Of a DNA stretch of 64,000 nucleotides, positions 1-11,719 are shown piece by piece. Where the stretch lies: NCBI GenBank assembly GCA_950295325.1, contig OX485807.1, positions 47,896,440 through 47,960,439 on the forward strand, written 5' to 3'. Each line of letters begins with the position of its first letter. Position 1 is the stretch's first letter. Source of the stretch: Polytrichum commune. Lineage: Eukaryota > Streptophyta > Polytrichopsida > Polytrichales > Polytrichaceae. A program made the translations under genes and the position numbers. The notes beneath the pieces are model-generated. The model worked only from the letters and a program-made list of their open reading frames with translations. It had not been told where the DNA came from and searched no databases.

Positions 1-2
1 AA

Positions 3-197
3 ACAAGAATAGCAGAAGTATTTGATAGAGATACTGAAATTTTTTTGATAAAAGAAAATGAAAAAGATGAAGATTTATTGATAGAAGCTACAAATATGCA
101 TATAGCAATAGCTAAATCCTTGTGGCAAATCAAACTGCAGAAAAATTCTAACCTGGAATTCCAGGATATGGATACTAATTCTGATATGAGTATGTAA
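3..197 (+). CDS. Unrecognised open frame entering from the left edge
   Basis: A reading frame of 64 codons is already open at the window edge and ends at TAA 195-197. It is acidic and charged in the middle (a run rich in K, E and D) and ends in a Met/Asp/Ser-rich tail. Its composition is more protein-like than most short frames here, so it may be the last exon of a gene or transposase lying to the left. No family was recognised and the upstream sequence is absent. It could equally be a chance frame. Confidence 0.2.
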   Translation, partial: TRIAEVFDRDTEIFLIKENEKDEDLLIEATNMHIAIAKSLWQIKLQKNSNLEFQDMDTNSDMSM

Positions 198-640
198 CTA
201 TAACTTCTGTACTAAGGTTGCCATATGAGCATCCATATTTTTCAGTAAATATGTTGTTGCCTGAAAAGATGCAATCAAATTTGAAAAATTACTAACTATC
301 TGTTCTAAGAAGCCTTCCATTTTGTCTTGAAATTTCTTCTTCTTGTCCTTTGTAGCACTTGCAGGTGAATTTTGTTGTGTGGTTTACATACTGTTGTGGT
401 CTTCATCCTCTTGAGCACTTGCTGCCATCTGATTTACCACACTTGCACGCTGTCTATTCCACATGTCCATCTGCTCATAATACTGACACTCTCGTCTTTC
501 ATGTCTTGATATTTCATTTGACCTCTTATCATTATTTTACTCCATCAGCGAAACTTTGTATTTCTTCTTATAGGCCAGCCAAGTTCTTCCAAAATTCCGC
601 AATGTAGAAACCATATGAGCATGTAACTTGATCCAAACAT
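198..640. other. No gene seen; AT-rich spacer
   Basis: Low-complexity T-rich sequence between the edge frame and the minisatellite. An 82-codon frame at 359-607 has no recognisable motif and is probably chance. Confidence 0.5.
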
Positions 641-1053
641 TCATTCCTGTTTACATACAACCAGTAGAATTTCAGAATATTACAACAGTACAATACAAAG
701 AGAACAAGTACTATGTGGCATCCATTCCTGTTTACATACAACTAGTAGAATTTCAAAATATTACAACAGTACAATACAAAGAGAACAAGTACTATATGGC
801 ATCCATTCCTGTTTACATACAACCAGTAGAATTTTAGAATATTACAACAGTACAATACAAAGAGAACAAATACTATGTGGCATCCATTCTTGTTTACATA
901 CAACCAGTAGAATTTCAAAATATTACAACAGTACAATACAAAGAGAACAAGTACTATGTGGCATCCATTCTTGTTTACATACAACCAATAGAATTTCATA
1001 ATAGTACAATAGTACAATACAAAGAGAACAAGTACTATGTGGCATCTAGTTTA
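641..1053. repeat. 81-bp minisatellite, about five copies
   Basis: The motif GTTTACATAC recurs at 649, 730, 811, 892 and 973, an exact 81-bp period. Units differ by only a few substitutions. Because 81 is a multiple of three the array is open in frames on both strands, giving apparent repeat proteins of 27-residue period; these are artefacts of the array, since stops appear as soon as a unit carries a substitution. Confidence 0.92.
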
Positions 1054-1083
1054 TACACTTGAGGGAAGGAGTACTCTAGGTTA

Positions 1084-1143
1084 TCCAACCCTCTACGGTT
1101 GTCCTATATCCTAGAGGTCCCGGGCTCGATTCCCGAGGTAGCC
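1084..1143 (+). other. tRNA-like (B-box) sequence, possible SINE remnant
   Basis: The stretch around 1108-1130 contains GGCTCGATTCC, close to the RNA polymerase III B-box consensus GGTTCGANTCC, with four of five possible T-stem pairs. No convincing A box, anticodon arm or acceptor stem was found, so it is not called a tRNA gene. It abuts the end of the 81-bp array and may be a decayed tRNA-derived SINE. Confidence 0.3.
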
Positions 1144-1299
1144 AAAACCCCTAAGTCCTCCAATGGGGGGAAAAGGGGGCCCGGGGCAGGCGCCTAAGGC
1201 CAAGGCCTTTAAAAAGGCCCAATTGGCCCAATCTGTATCTGAACTTTTGCATTTTGATTGAACTAACAAATATTAATGAACATAGCGTAGAAATAATAT

Positions 1300-1770
1300 C
1301 AATACATACCTTGCTTTCTTGCTGATTTTGCAAATTCCTCCTCCATCTCACCGCGAATGGCGATGAGAGTTTCGATCTCATAATCTCACCATTTAATAGG
1401 GGCCTCTTCTTTATCTTCCGAATCTCCCAAATCTATTTCATCTACTTTTGCTTTCTTTTTATACTCCTTTCGATTTTGTAGCCACTGCCCTACCTCTCTT
1501 CTTCTTGCCAATTTCATCTTCTTTCCTACTCACATCTTCTGCCTCTTCTCTCATGCTCATTTCTCTACTACCCTCTATATGTTGCGGCATTTGAGTTCCA
1601 ATCACTTCTACATCTTCTTCATTGAACAACTGAAAATTGTTGAAATTTCTACTTCCTAATGAGGGTCCGTGCAATCCGAATTGTGGTTGACTCCACGACA
1701 TCCAAGGAGAATTTTGGCTCCATTGCTGGGTTTCGGAACCACTTCCATCTTGCGAGAATCCTGCCATCTT
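1300..1770 (-). pseudogene. Broken trihelix/Myb-like DNA-binding protein gene, 5' exon
   Basis: On the minus strand, from ATG at 1770, a Gln/Ser/Trp-rich N-terminus is followed by an acidic stretch and a basic GKKKRGR cluster. A frameshift near 1475 breaks the frame. The shifted frame continues with a Lys-rich linker, then a tryptophan followed by a TGA stop near 1385, then YEIETLIAIRGEMEEEF, which resembles the first helix of plant trihelix (Myb/SANT-like) domains. The exon runs into a plausible splice donor (GTATGT) near 1310. With one frameshift and one nonsense codon it is a pseudogene. Such proteins occur as host transcription factors and as accessory Myb-like proteins of PIF/Harbinger transposons. 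The Harbinger-type terminus at 2252 favours the transposon origin, but no transposase remains. Confidence 0.55.
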
Positions 1771-1995
1771 GTGAAAAAAATTGACAAAAAAAAATTCAAT
1801 CAAAAAATCTCTCTACCTCTCTCACACATACAACACACTTCAAGAACTTCTGGGCATTTCAAAGAAACGGCCATCTTCCTCTTATCCCCTAAACTGCCCT
1901 GAAAAAATTACTGTTGAAAAAAATATTAAAATAATACTGCCAGCCTACTCGCTAACTGCTGGCAGCTGTCTGACTGCTGTTTTGGGTTCTGACTG

Positions 1996-2068
1996 CCATG
2001 GTCTGCCGGAATTTGCGTCAGGCCTACCTCTTGGAGGTGGGCTTGACGCAAATTCCGGTAGACCATGG
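1996..2068. repeat. 35-bp inverted repeat with 3-nt loop
   Basis: Arms 1996-2030 and 2034-2068 are reverse complements with three mismatches and a TTG loop. Related half-arm sequence occurs inside the MITE at 18312-18809, so this hairpin belongs to that element family. Confidence 0.85.
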
Positions 2069-2149
2069 AGCCTTATCCATAGCCTGCCATGTAGGACTCC
2101 ATGTAGACTTTTCATCCACGAACTTTTCTTTGGGCCTTTAGGCCTTCAC

Positions 2150-2252
2150 CTCCTAGTGTGAAGCGAACTTGGACGGTCTCCGCCTTTTCGACCAATGAGA
2201 GCTCTTACATCGTCATGGTCATGGGCCTTCAGCCTTGTGTGTGAAGTGGCCC
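2150..2252. mobile_element. Right end of a PIF/Harbinger-type element
   Basis: The sequence ends in GTGTGTGAAGTGGCCC followed by TTA. Reversed and complemented, its last ~100 bp matches the left end of the MITE at 18312. The TTA after the terminus is the usual PIF/Harbinger target trinucleotide. No matching left end was found, so the element is truncated or its left terminus has decayed. Confidence 0.6.
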
Positions 2253-2639
2253 TTAGATCACTTCAAGAGCAAATCATGCTTGCAATTCTCTGCCCAATTT
2301 ATACCATCTCTATTTTCAACAAATAGTATCAACTGATATTTGTGATGAACTTTTAAAATCTATACTTCTTTGGGAGGACAGTTTTTTATATATATAAAAA
2401 ATGGTATTTCTAATTGTATGGATGTGATCATTTCAATTTGATCAGATGTACGACTTCTAATAATTTGTGGCTAATTCTGAAATGAAACGGTCTTGGCAAC
2501 GTTATTTTACAACACATCGTACGAACTGCTTTACCCCTCGGACCTTTTAGGGTTGAAAACTTGATCCCCACCAACACATGAAGGCCTTGAGCTCTTATAA
2601 GGCTCTGATTGCAGATTAATTGCTCATTGACAAGTTGCA

Positions 2640-2815
2640 AGATCTGGTGTTTCCAAGTCCAACCAGTTATATGTTGGCATCTGTCGATTTATTTTTCCAT
2701 GAATTCAAAGTGTATTGTATAAATTCATCTAAAATGATCAGTGGTTTTCCTAAAGTCTTGAACTTGAACCAGTTAATTTTCAAGCTCAATCGTGGTTGGT
2801 TCTCCCCATTCATCA
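2640..2815 (+). repeat. Dispersed AACCGGTT-type repeat, diverged copy
   Basis: This stretch aligns with the repeat unit in the duplicated blocks (5262-5475 and relatives): 'TTTCCAAGTCCAACC', 'TAAAATGATC', 'CTTGAACTTGAACC' and 'TTCTCCCC' occur in the same order and spacing. It is more diverged than the other copies. No coding capacity. Confidence 0.7.
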
Positions 2816-3100
2816 GGCAAAATGGGCCTTAATGTGGCCGCTGGCCTTAATCGGACACCTACTACATTTGAGTGGTATATGGCAAGGCTTGTAGCAAGAA
2901 TAGACATCAAAATGACAAGTGTTATAATGAGATTGGAGTATGTCTTCACAATATGGACATCATTATGGGTATGGTTGTCAACACAATCGACATATGTGAT
3001 CACTTAAACAAGAAATGTCAATCGTCTCTTTGACCTCCTATACCTTTTGCAAGTCAACTCAAATTCTAAAACTTGAAATGACAATATGTGTTATTCGGAA

Positions 3101-3719
3101 TTGGGTGCAATCATGGTAAAGTGGACAACTCCCAATTCTTGCCTAGTGTTCAGTGAAAGTGATTCAAAATAATACACTAACTTTGAATTATGTGAAGAAA
3201 AGAACCATAGACATTTTAAAAATATTTTGATCTACAAAGTCAAGCAAATTATGACAACCAAAAAAAATCTAAGAAAAGTCTACATATTTTAGAAGACGGT
3301 ACAAGTGGTGTGCAAGTAGGTGATATTGAACAAGTGATAGTCTAAAATTTGTTTAAAGTATGATAAAATTACATTAAACTGATGGTTTTCCACAAAGTTT
3401 TGTAACGATGCCCTCAAGTAGATAATGAATTCAAGAATTATGAAAGAAAATTCCAACTTCAGAATAGTTAAGGTCATGAAATTTACATCCAAAACCAAAC
3501 TCAATCATTTGCTTTTGAGCATCAATTTTAATGATAAGTATTGAAGATCTCAACTTGATTTTCTACATTTGAGTATTCAACACAACAACAAAGGTCATCA
3601 TGAAAAGAAATCCAATTTAAACAACACTTTGCTACTACTTTTAGGCCTTTGACCAAAAAAATGATGGTTTTGGTAAACCGGAGCACTTATTTGGTCCACT
3701 TTACCATGCTTGCACCCAA
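3101..3719. mobile_element. 619-bp element with 26-bp terminal inverted repeats
   Basis: Positions 3101-3126 and 3694-3719 are reverse complements with one mismatch in 26 (core CATGGTAAAGTGGAC). The interior is AT-rich and non-coding. No clear target duplication was found, so the superfamily is not assigned. It is probably an old non-autonomous DNA transposon. Confidence 0.65.
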
Positions 3720-4634
3720 CTGCTATTAATTAGTTGAGACAATTCTTGATATGATTCAACGGCCAATTTTAGATGTGGAGTAGGAAGTGCTACATAGGTT
3801 ACAACCCTCAATCGAAAAAGGTTTTGTGTTTATGTGGAGGCAAAATTTCATTGAAGGTTGGAACAAAGTCTCATCCACTGAGGTAAGTGCCAAAATACAT
3901 TCACTTATCTTAATCGGACACATATGTTTAAGCAGTGTGTTGCCATGCATGTGTTTGCAAAAGATTGGAATATGTACTTATAATTTATAGAATCAACAAT
4001 CAACACAAGTGAGGGATCTAGATATATGATGATTCATGTTTTTAATAAGAATCTTCACTTTGATGATGAATAGAATATTCATGTGAGCTCAAGAATATTT
4101 ATTACAAGGTATATGGCAATGGCTAGATTTGGATATGCTAACCAACCTAATATAATCGTGCATTTCATGTCATAAGAGTGATTTTGATGCCCTAAGAGGA
4201 GTGGGTTGACTAGAAGATGTGTCAACATTAGGTCTCCTTACCCTGACCTTCAATGGTCCACAAGAGCACTATTATGATCATAAAGACATTGTACAAAGGT
4301 GTTTAAGGGGGCTTGTTGCTATTTTAAGCCAAAATTGTTAAAGGTGACCCCACTTGACATTGACTCATTGTTCAATTGCATCCTTCAAATCAAAACGTAC
4401 AAACATGTAGAATAATTATTTGTAGATGTGGAGATATGGGCTTGTCTAAATGACTTACCTTCGAACACATTTCACATAATCTATCTTATCACCATTGTTA
4501 CATATGACAGAAATTCTACTTCCTCGTTGTAGTAACTTGTGTTGCATAAACTTTCAATCTCTCAAACCAAATACAAATCGATTGTCATACTTATTTGAGG
4601 TCCGTACACACTATCAAGTAGTCCAAAACAAAAG
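3720..4634. other. No gene seen
   Basis: Unique-looking AT-rich sequence. The short frames here have no recognisable motif. Confidence 0.5.
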
Positions 4635-5021
4635 TATACGGTTTGGAGTTCATGGTGTCCATCCATCATAGATGAAGGCATTCTAGTAACAACAAGTCCG
4701 CTACATGTTGAGCTAGGTCCATTTCATTCCGATTGGAATCACACTACACTAATTCAGAATCTTTGGGTCTATTTATAGAACCGAGTCGTGGAATAAAAGC
4801 ATTTTCGGGCTATAGAATAGTTGACTGCTTTTGAATGGATGGGTTTATATAGATCCTATTGAAAGTATATTGGCGCATTTAAGGGTTAAGCCTCTGATTG
4901 ACAAGTTGCACCTGGAGCCACTTGTGGCCCTTGGATTCTATTTCTCATTGTACCTACACCCTCTACGACAGCAAGCTGACTGATTCCACTCCATCTATTT
5001 CAATGGAGGTGGAAAACCGAT

Positions 5022-5760
5022 TGCTAGTTACAGATGATCCGTTTTGAGAAATAACCAGCTGAAGTTCAAGGCTTCGGAAAAAATTACCAGTCGATTTGTA
5101 AAGGAATCTATTGAATATACCTCACGATGATAAAGAATAACTGAAAGACTCTCACGATGTATATGTAACCAGCTGGACTTGGAGTTTTGACTGATTGTGC
5201 CCAAAATCTTCCCTACGAACAATCTTATCTGCTCATGAGGAGCCTCCAGTGCAGTGTCTGGGGAGATTTTTGGGCATAATCGATCGAGATCCGAGTGTTT
5301 CCAGGTCCAGCTGGTTACATGTTGACATCTTTTGGTTTTTCTTTACTAAATCGGGGTATTTTGCATACATTCCTTTCAAAACGACTGGTAATTCTTTTCC
5401 TGAAGTCTTGAACTTCAACCGATTTTTCCTCAAACTCAACCGGTTTGTCTGTAACTAGCAGCCGGTTCTCCGCGTTCATCGCTCCGATCAGCAAACACGA
5501 CGAATTTGAGAAACATTGGCGTTTTAATCATGCAGAGCAGTGATCAGGGAGATTTTTGGGCATAACCGGTAGAGATCCTAGTGTTTGCAAGTCCAACCGG
5601 TTACATGTTGACATCCTCCGGTTTTCTTTCACTAAATTGGAGTATATTCTATAAATTCCTCTAAAATGATCGGTAATTTTCCTGCAGTCTTGAACTTCAA
5701 CCGGTTAATTCTCAAACTCAACCAGTTCATCTGTAACTAACTGCCGGTTCTCCCCGATCA
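5022..5760. repeat. Three AACCGGTT-type repeat units, one inverted
   Basis: A roughly 190-bp unit runs from GGGAGATTTTTGGGCATA through a TGAACTTCAACCGG motif to GCCGGTTCTCC. It occurs inverted at about 5022-5205 and direct at about 5262-5475 and 5548-5760, so the first two could pair as a hairpin. Each unit has several CCGGTT palindromic cores. The arrangement is kept in copy B. Confidence 0.8.
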
Positions 5761-8219
5761 TAGATGCAGAGGTAAATCATTCAGAGTTTTGTAAGTCAGT
5801 AGCACAAAGTCTCGTCCACTATAATTAAGGAAGCCTGTAAGTATCCTCTCTATGTTATAACCTGGTTTCCATGCAGTGCTCCACCTGACCTCTCATGTAC
5901 TGAAGAGACCACATGTAATCATCTTGTGCAAAAGACACGTGATGTCCAAGTCATGTTCAGAGAGTAGAAGCACCTATTGCAGACATTTTGAACAACTATG
6001 GTCTCTTACCTAATACGGACACACTCTCCAATAATTTAGTTGGACCAACAATATCCACTTTGATCGCAACGACTCTGAGATACGTGAATCAGAGCATATC
6101 TAAGTTTTGAAGAAATGTTCAAGTTTACAAACCTCGTTTGATCTTTCTTGGTCACATAGGTCTCCCAAGAAATGGGTGATGTGTCATGGCCTACTGGATA
6201 TGACGTTAGGCTCATCAAAAAGAGGTGGATATAAAGGAAATCTAGGGATCACGACAATGAATCAAATTGTCAATGGCATCCTAGAAATATTATGTTGCCA
6301 TGATGGGGATCCGAACTTGAACATGTGTTGCAGTCCCTGAATATGGTCCACTTTTCATTTACACTAAGCTTGAGGGCCCATCGATTGCAAAATTGGATTT
6401 CTATTTCTCACGGTATGGTCCTTGGGAGAATTTCAAGGCCTTAGATTTTATGCTCACGGTCCTTGGTATGTGTGTAAAACATCCCTAAGAAAAAAATCAG
6501 AGAGAGGGAACTATTGTATACAAGTGTACCTCTCATTCATCCAACATAACACCCTGAAATAGAATGCAGCCTGGAGGTTACTATGTATAGTTGATTCAAT
6601 TCCATAATTTAATTTAAAGATCCCAAATTGATCTACCTGAAGTCATTTGAGATGATCGGCAACAAACCTATAGGGGTATAAGTTTTCATGTTGGATGGAT
6701 GAGAGGCATGCTCGTATACGGTAATTCCCTCTCTCCAAGGTTGCCCAATATAGGCCCACAAGTGTGTCAGTTGGTTTCTAATTTCTACCCTTCCAATAGA
6801 TTTTTCAAGAGAGAGGGAATTATTGTATATGAGCATGCCTCTCATCCATCCAACATAAAGTAAATTGACCCTTCTATAAGTTTGTTGCCATTCGTCTCGA
6901 ATGACTTCACAAAGACTAATTCAGGGTCTTTGAAGTTGATTTTGGTGTCAAATCAACTAGAAAAGTAATGTCCATGTTGAATATTGTTTCAAGGTTGTTA
7001 AGTTGAATGAATGTGAGGCATGCTTGCATACAATAAGGTATGTGGGTGTTATTTGGTTCATTTTTCATGTTCTCCAACTTCTACAGATTAAATTTACACA
7101 ACAAAACCTTGTGTGGCTTCAACAATTTTACGATGAAACATATGCAAAAACTCCTTTGATTTAGTTATGATTATCATAAGCGCATGTTTGTTGATGTTTT
7201 TTTTTTTTTTTTGATACATAGGTCATCCCAATTGTGTTCCTATTGAGCGTAGAGTAATGATTGATATTGAAGATGTAGTCCAATCTCTTCTGAACATCTT
7301 TACAATGTTTTCTCTTTGATCCTCACCCGAATCATGCACCGATCAAATATAGGGGTCTGATTAAGAAGACGAGCCACTTTATAAAACCCATCTACTTAAT
7401 TGGTTCCCTCTCTTTGGCAACCTTGCCTAGTCTTTAAAAAATAACATGCTGAAAATTAACACTAAGGTGTGTAGGGTGTCATTTGGTACGTTTTTCATGT
7501 TCTCCAATTTCTCTCGATTAGATTTACAAAACAAAACTCGTGTTGCATTAGCAAATCTACAATGAAACATCTGCAAAAATTGAATTGAAAATCATACCTC
7601 ACTTGATTTAATCATGATTATCATGTGTATAAGTTTGCTCATTTTTGAAGAGGATACATAAGTCCTCCCTATTGTGTTCACTGTTGAGCGTAGAGTAGTT
7701 ATTAAAATATGAAGACGTAGTCCAACCTCTTTTAAACACATGTCTTAATGATGTTTGCTCTTCGACCCTCACCGAATCACATACTAATCAAATACATGGG
7801 TCCGATGAAGAAAATGAGCCACTTAAGACCCATCTACCTTAGGTTGCATATATAGATGAAAGCGAAGTGTTTTAAGTATGCTTATTACTTCCATAGGAGG
7901 TCCTTAGCTGTGAGTCCACTACAGTAGCCCGTCATGTGTATTATTACTATTACTATTTATAATCGACAAATTCCTTGACGATGATGATGTCAGATGGTAC
8001 CCTGATGACGTCCGTGATGCTTTACTCCATGACGTCACCTATCGTAGTATGGACTTCAGCATTAGACCCGGTCCCCAATTGGCCATAAATAGTTTTGACA
8101 AGTGTCACGCTCCTTCGTTTTCACCCTTTCAACTTGCGTGACTTGGCAAGCTAGACCTTCATTTTACAAGCTCTGGCTTGGGAAGGGTAAGGGTAAGGTA
8201 CAGTTCAGATAAATCATAA

Positions 8220-9679
8220 GGGGCCGTTTACATCGGATAACATTACCCAACCCAATACTCTTAACTCCGGCGCGGAGTTCGATGCGGCTCCGATGCGGTT
8301 CCGGGGAGGTTCGGATGCCAGCTCCGGTGGGTTCGGGTGGGTTGGGGCAAAAATTGCCCCCTATTTTTTTGATTGGGTGGGGCCTTACTTGATCTCATAA
8401 GGGGCCTCCTAGGGTAATTTGGGACCGTAGAACCCAAATTTAGCAGAAAAAAAACAAAAAAAAATCATCAAGGGGCCAAAACGGGGAGGGGCCAGAAAAA
8501 TGGACCCACCGGAGCTGGCATCCGAACCTCCCCGGAGCCGCATCGGAGCCGCATCGAACTCCGCGCCGGAGTTAAGAGTATTGGGTTGGGTAATGTTAGG
8601 GGTTTACATCATGGACCATGGATAAATGCACTAAATGTTGTACTTAGTGTCGTATGGTATTTCATGTCACTATGGTAACTTGTTTAATGACACTTCTTGT
8701 GAATGAGTTCATTAGTACTTGTCATCCCAATATATCTTGTAGTTCATCTAGTGTCCAAACCCCTGCCTACTCTAATGCATGGGGTTGTTGACATGTAGTT
8801 GCATGCTTGTTCTTGCTCATTCGCTCTTCTGTGGCATAATGCTTGAAATTCGTGCCCAATACTGCAATAAAGTTTGGAATACTTTGCATCCAAAGAATTA
8901 TGTAATGAAACGTTGTCATAGATGATTGAAAATCACTTTGTAAGTGATAGTAATTGCAACTTTGTAAATCTATGATGTCCAAAATTGTTTTTATAAGGAG
9001 TGACAAATAATGTTAGGTTTACATACAATGTAGGTGACACTACATGGGCGGTTTACATTTAGTATTGAGCAAGACAAATAGAATTGGTGATACTAAACAC
9101 AAAATTTAGTGTAGTATGTCTTCATGTGCATCAGCTGAGGGTGTCAAGGAAGTTGTCCCATGTCACATGGCCTTTTTCACGGTCACACTTCTATGGTCAA
9201 ATTTATTTCAATGGCAGTTTATAAAGCCTCACTAGGTGTAAGCCGGATGTTGACCAAGAGGAGTGACCATGCACTAAAGAGTGGATGTGTTGATTCTTTC
9301 ATGTATGGTGAAAAGAAAAATTTTGGATTATTCTTCATTTGCTTACCTTCTCCCCCTTCCTCCTCTCTTATCTCCACTTTCCTACAATAACATTTGGCCA
9401 AAAAAGCATTCATATATATTTAAAAAGCCATTTCTCTACCATGGTCCCCTAACTCTTGCATTGAGAGAACCTCTTTTTGCCTCTCTCATTGCAAAAATTA
9501 TTGGACCATGACAATGGATAATGTAAGCATGATAATAGGCCTTTTGGAGACCTCAAACTATATGGTCACTTTGACATTACTTTCCTTGATGTAAACCCAA
9601 GTGGTCCCGGGTCAAGTTCAATGGCCAATCACAAATTGTAGGGGAGCAAGGGACGAGTTCATGGTTTGTAAACAACCCC
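8220..9679. mobile_element. PIF/Harbinger-type non-autonomous element (copy A)
   Basis: The element begins GGGGCCGTTTACATC and ends with the near-complement TTTGTAAACAACCCC. TAA lies directly outside each end (8217-8219 and 9680-9682), the 3-bp target duplication typical of PIF/Harbinger. The equivalent in copy B is 50261-51346 (1,086 bp); this copy is longer only because of the nested insertion at 8236-8601 and its 9-bp duplication. There is no transposase frame. Confidence 0.85.
8236..8601. mobile_element. MULE-like 366-bp element with ~96-bp inverted repeats, nested
   Basis: The ends are a nearly perfect inverted repeat of about 96 bp, apart from the outermost three bases and one internal mismatch, GC-rich around repeats of GATGCGGCTCCG. 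The 9-bp sequence GTTTACATC lies on both sides (8227-8235 and 8602-8610) and occurs once at the matching place in copy B, which is thus an empty site. A 9-bp duplication with long terminal repeats is the hallmark of Mutator-like elements. The interior is non-coding. Confidence 0.85.
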
Positions 9680-9959
9680 TAAAAAAGCTCAAAGTAGAGG
9701 GTGCTTAAACCAACCCTTTGGTTGATTAATCTTCTTTTGGAGTTCATTTGCATTTGTGATGTGCATGATTAGCTTAGGAAATTAACTTAGACATGATAGA
9801 ACAAAATAAAAACAAATTGCATATCATATGAATATACTATATAATTTTAAAGCCACTCACCCCTAGCTTTCTAAATCCTCCCTAGACTTCCATTCTTCCA
9901 TTGCAAATGGTTCCCAAATTCATCTTGACACTTTCCCAAAATTGCCCATGTCTTGCGTT

Positions 9960-11700
9960 TAAGACCGACCCCGCTTTCTCCATGAAGTTTGGTCTCTTTT
10001 GATGTGCAACAAATCCTTGGAGAAACCTTGTCAAGTAGGTCGACAATTTTTTGTAGAAATTCAAAGCGAGAGGGAAGTGTTGCATACAAGTATAATAAGG
10101 TAAACGTATGTTATTGCGATACTTTTCTCTCTGCACCCACTTCTCGTAGGATTTGAAAGCTTGGGGAGGTGACTATCGGAATTTTAGAAACCATGTGAGA
10201 TAAAAAAAATAGGGTCAACTTAATTTGTTGAGGGTAAATTTTATAAATTCGTTAGATCTACCATAGCATTGGAAATATGTCCCATACATGATTCTATGTA
10301 AAATAGGATGGTGATTAATTCCTTCATTTTACTAATCAGTAGAAATAAATAGAGTTATAGATATTGGATCCCCCCCCCCCAATGTGTGCAGTAGGATCAA
10401 TAGAATAATTATGGGTTTGACTACTTGGATGAAGAATTGTATAAATTCTATCCAAAATTGAATGGAACGTGTTAGTATGGAGGGAAATGTTGTGGATTTT
10501 TTTGGGGGAAGGAATGATGTGACTTCTCAAAGGCCCTTGAGCGTGCTTAGAGTTTGGGCAAGCACAGTGGCGTGAAGGCGGTGAAACATTTAGGTAGGAG
10601 GTTTTGCGTTGGTGAAACGTGAAGCGATGAAGCATGGCGCAAAGGTGGTAGGTAAGACACATTTTTGGAAGCTTTCTTCTTTGCTCCATAGCATTTACAC
10701 AAGGTGTTTCACGAGCACGAAAGATTCGGCTTGCTTCACTCTTGTGCGGTAAGAGTCAATTTCAAACTCCAACTCTTTGATTTCCCCCTTCCACTGCCCG
10801 TTTCCTAACAACATGCTACTTATTTCCGATGCCCTCCTCAAGCACTGGATTGGCAATCCAATGCATACACGAGAAGCCATGGCAAAGCGAACAGCACACG
10901 CCGTGTTAACAAGTCATATCACTGGCTGGTTTCTTTGTTGGATTTTGTTATGCATTGATTGAGATCTCAAGGGGTTCACTAGCGAAAATCGTAGAACAAC
11001 GTGCGATAAAAAATAGGGTCCAATATATTCATTGTAGATAAATTTTGTAAAAAATGTACATGTAAAATAGGAGATTTTAAAATAGTGAAACATGTTTACA
11101 TGTAAAATACCATCACATATAATATTTTCAGGTTTTTTACATGTAAAATACCATCACCTTATAATCTTTTATGCAAGGTAAATAACCCCCCCAATAAGTA
11201 GGTCTCGAACGCACGTGTATGCAAAATATAAGAGGGAGTGAACCCCCCGAGATTGAGATATTGGTAGTGAAAGAACCTGCACCTAGAATTTGGTTGGTTA
11301 CCACTTTCCACTTGCTTACTTGGTTTTGTCCAAGTCCTTCTGTCTTATTTTGTGCATTCTAAATGTTTCTCATATGAGGAGTGAAAATCTCTGTAGTTTT
11401 GAGGAGCTCCTAGAAGTTATGGTGTTTTTTTTTGCACTTGATTCTTTTATGTCTGGTTGTGTGTTTGAGGATTTCGAACGTGAATTTTGATGAATTGGGA
11501 AATGCATCGTCATTGCATGTTTGACGCTGCTGCCACTTGTCATGTAGGTGAATCCGAATCTCAATGTTGTGGCAATAACATGTCTTACGGTGTTCATCGG
11601 GTGTCATCGATCTGTCAAGTCTGCTCCTCCCACGGTGAGCTTCGGAAGTGATTTAGTCTAGTGGGTTTAAGTTGGTCCAAAGTTTGTTTTGCATTGATTG
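9960..11700. other. No gene seen; some degenerate repeats
   Basis: Short frames lack recognisable motifs. Two passages beginning 'GATAAAAAA(T)AGGGTC' (near 10200 and 11005) look like diverged copies of one sequence. The passage at 11180-11260 resembles 16510-16600 (shared 'AAAATRTAAGRGGG' then 'CCCCC', 'TTGAGAT'). A C10 tract lies at 10371-10380. Confidence 0.45.
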
Positions 11701-11719
11701 AGAAACTAGTAGTGCAGTA

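Larger units (their letters stand above)
4635..9959 (+). repeat. Duplicated 5.3-kb block, copy A
   Basis: From the motif TATACGGTTTGG to CATGTCTTGCGTT this block aligns, in the same orientation and mostly base for base, with 45776-51628. It is non-coding; the short frames in it recur in copy B with substitutions and stops. It contains an inverted and two direct copies of the AACCGGTT-type repeat, a long T tract near 7200, and a Harbinger-type element at its right end. Relative to copy B it carries one extra insertion (8236-8610) and lacks the insertion at 49220-49882. Whether it is a segmental duplication or two copies of a large non-autonomous transposon is open; no target duplication was seen at its ends. 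Confidence 0.9.

Noticed and set aside
742-1017. 91-codon minus-strand frame with tandem peptide repeats
   Set aside because: It is a translation of the 81-bp minisatellite; the repeated peptide follows from the period being a multiple of three.
1084-1143. tRNA gene
   Set aside because: A B-box and partial T arm are present, but no acceptor stem, anticodon arm or A box could be fitted.
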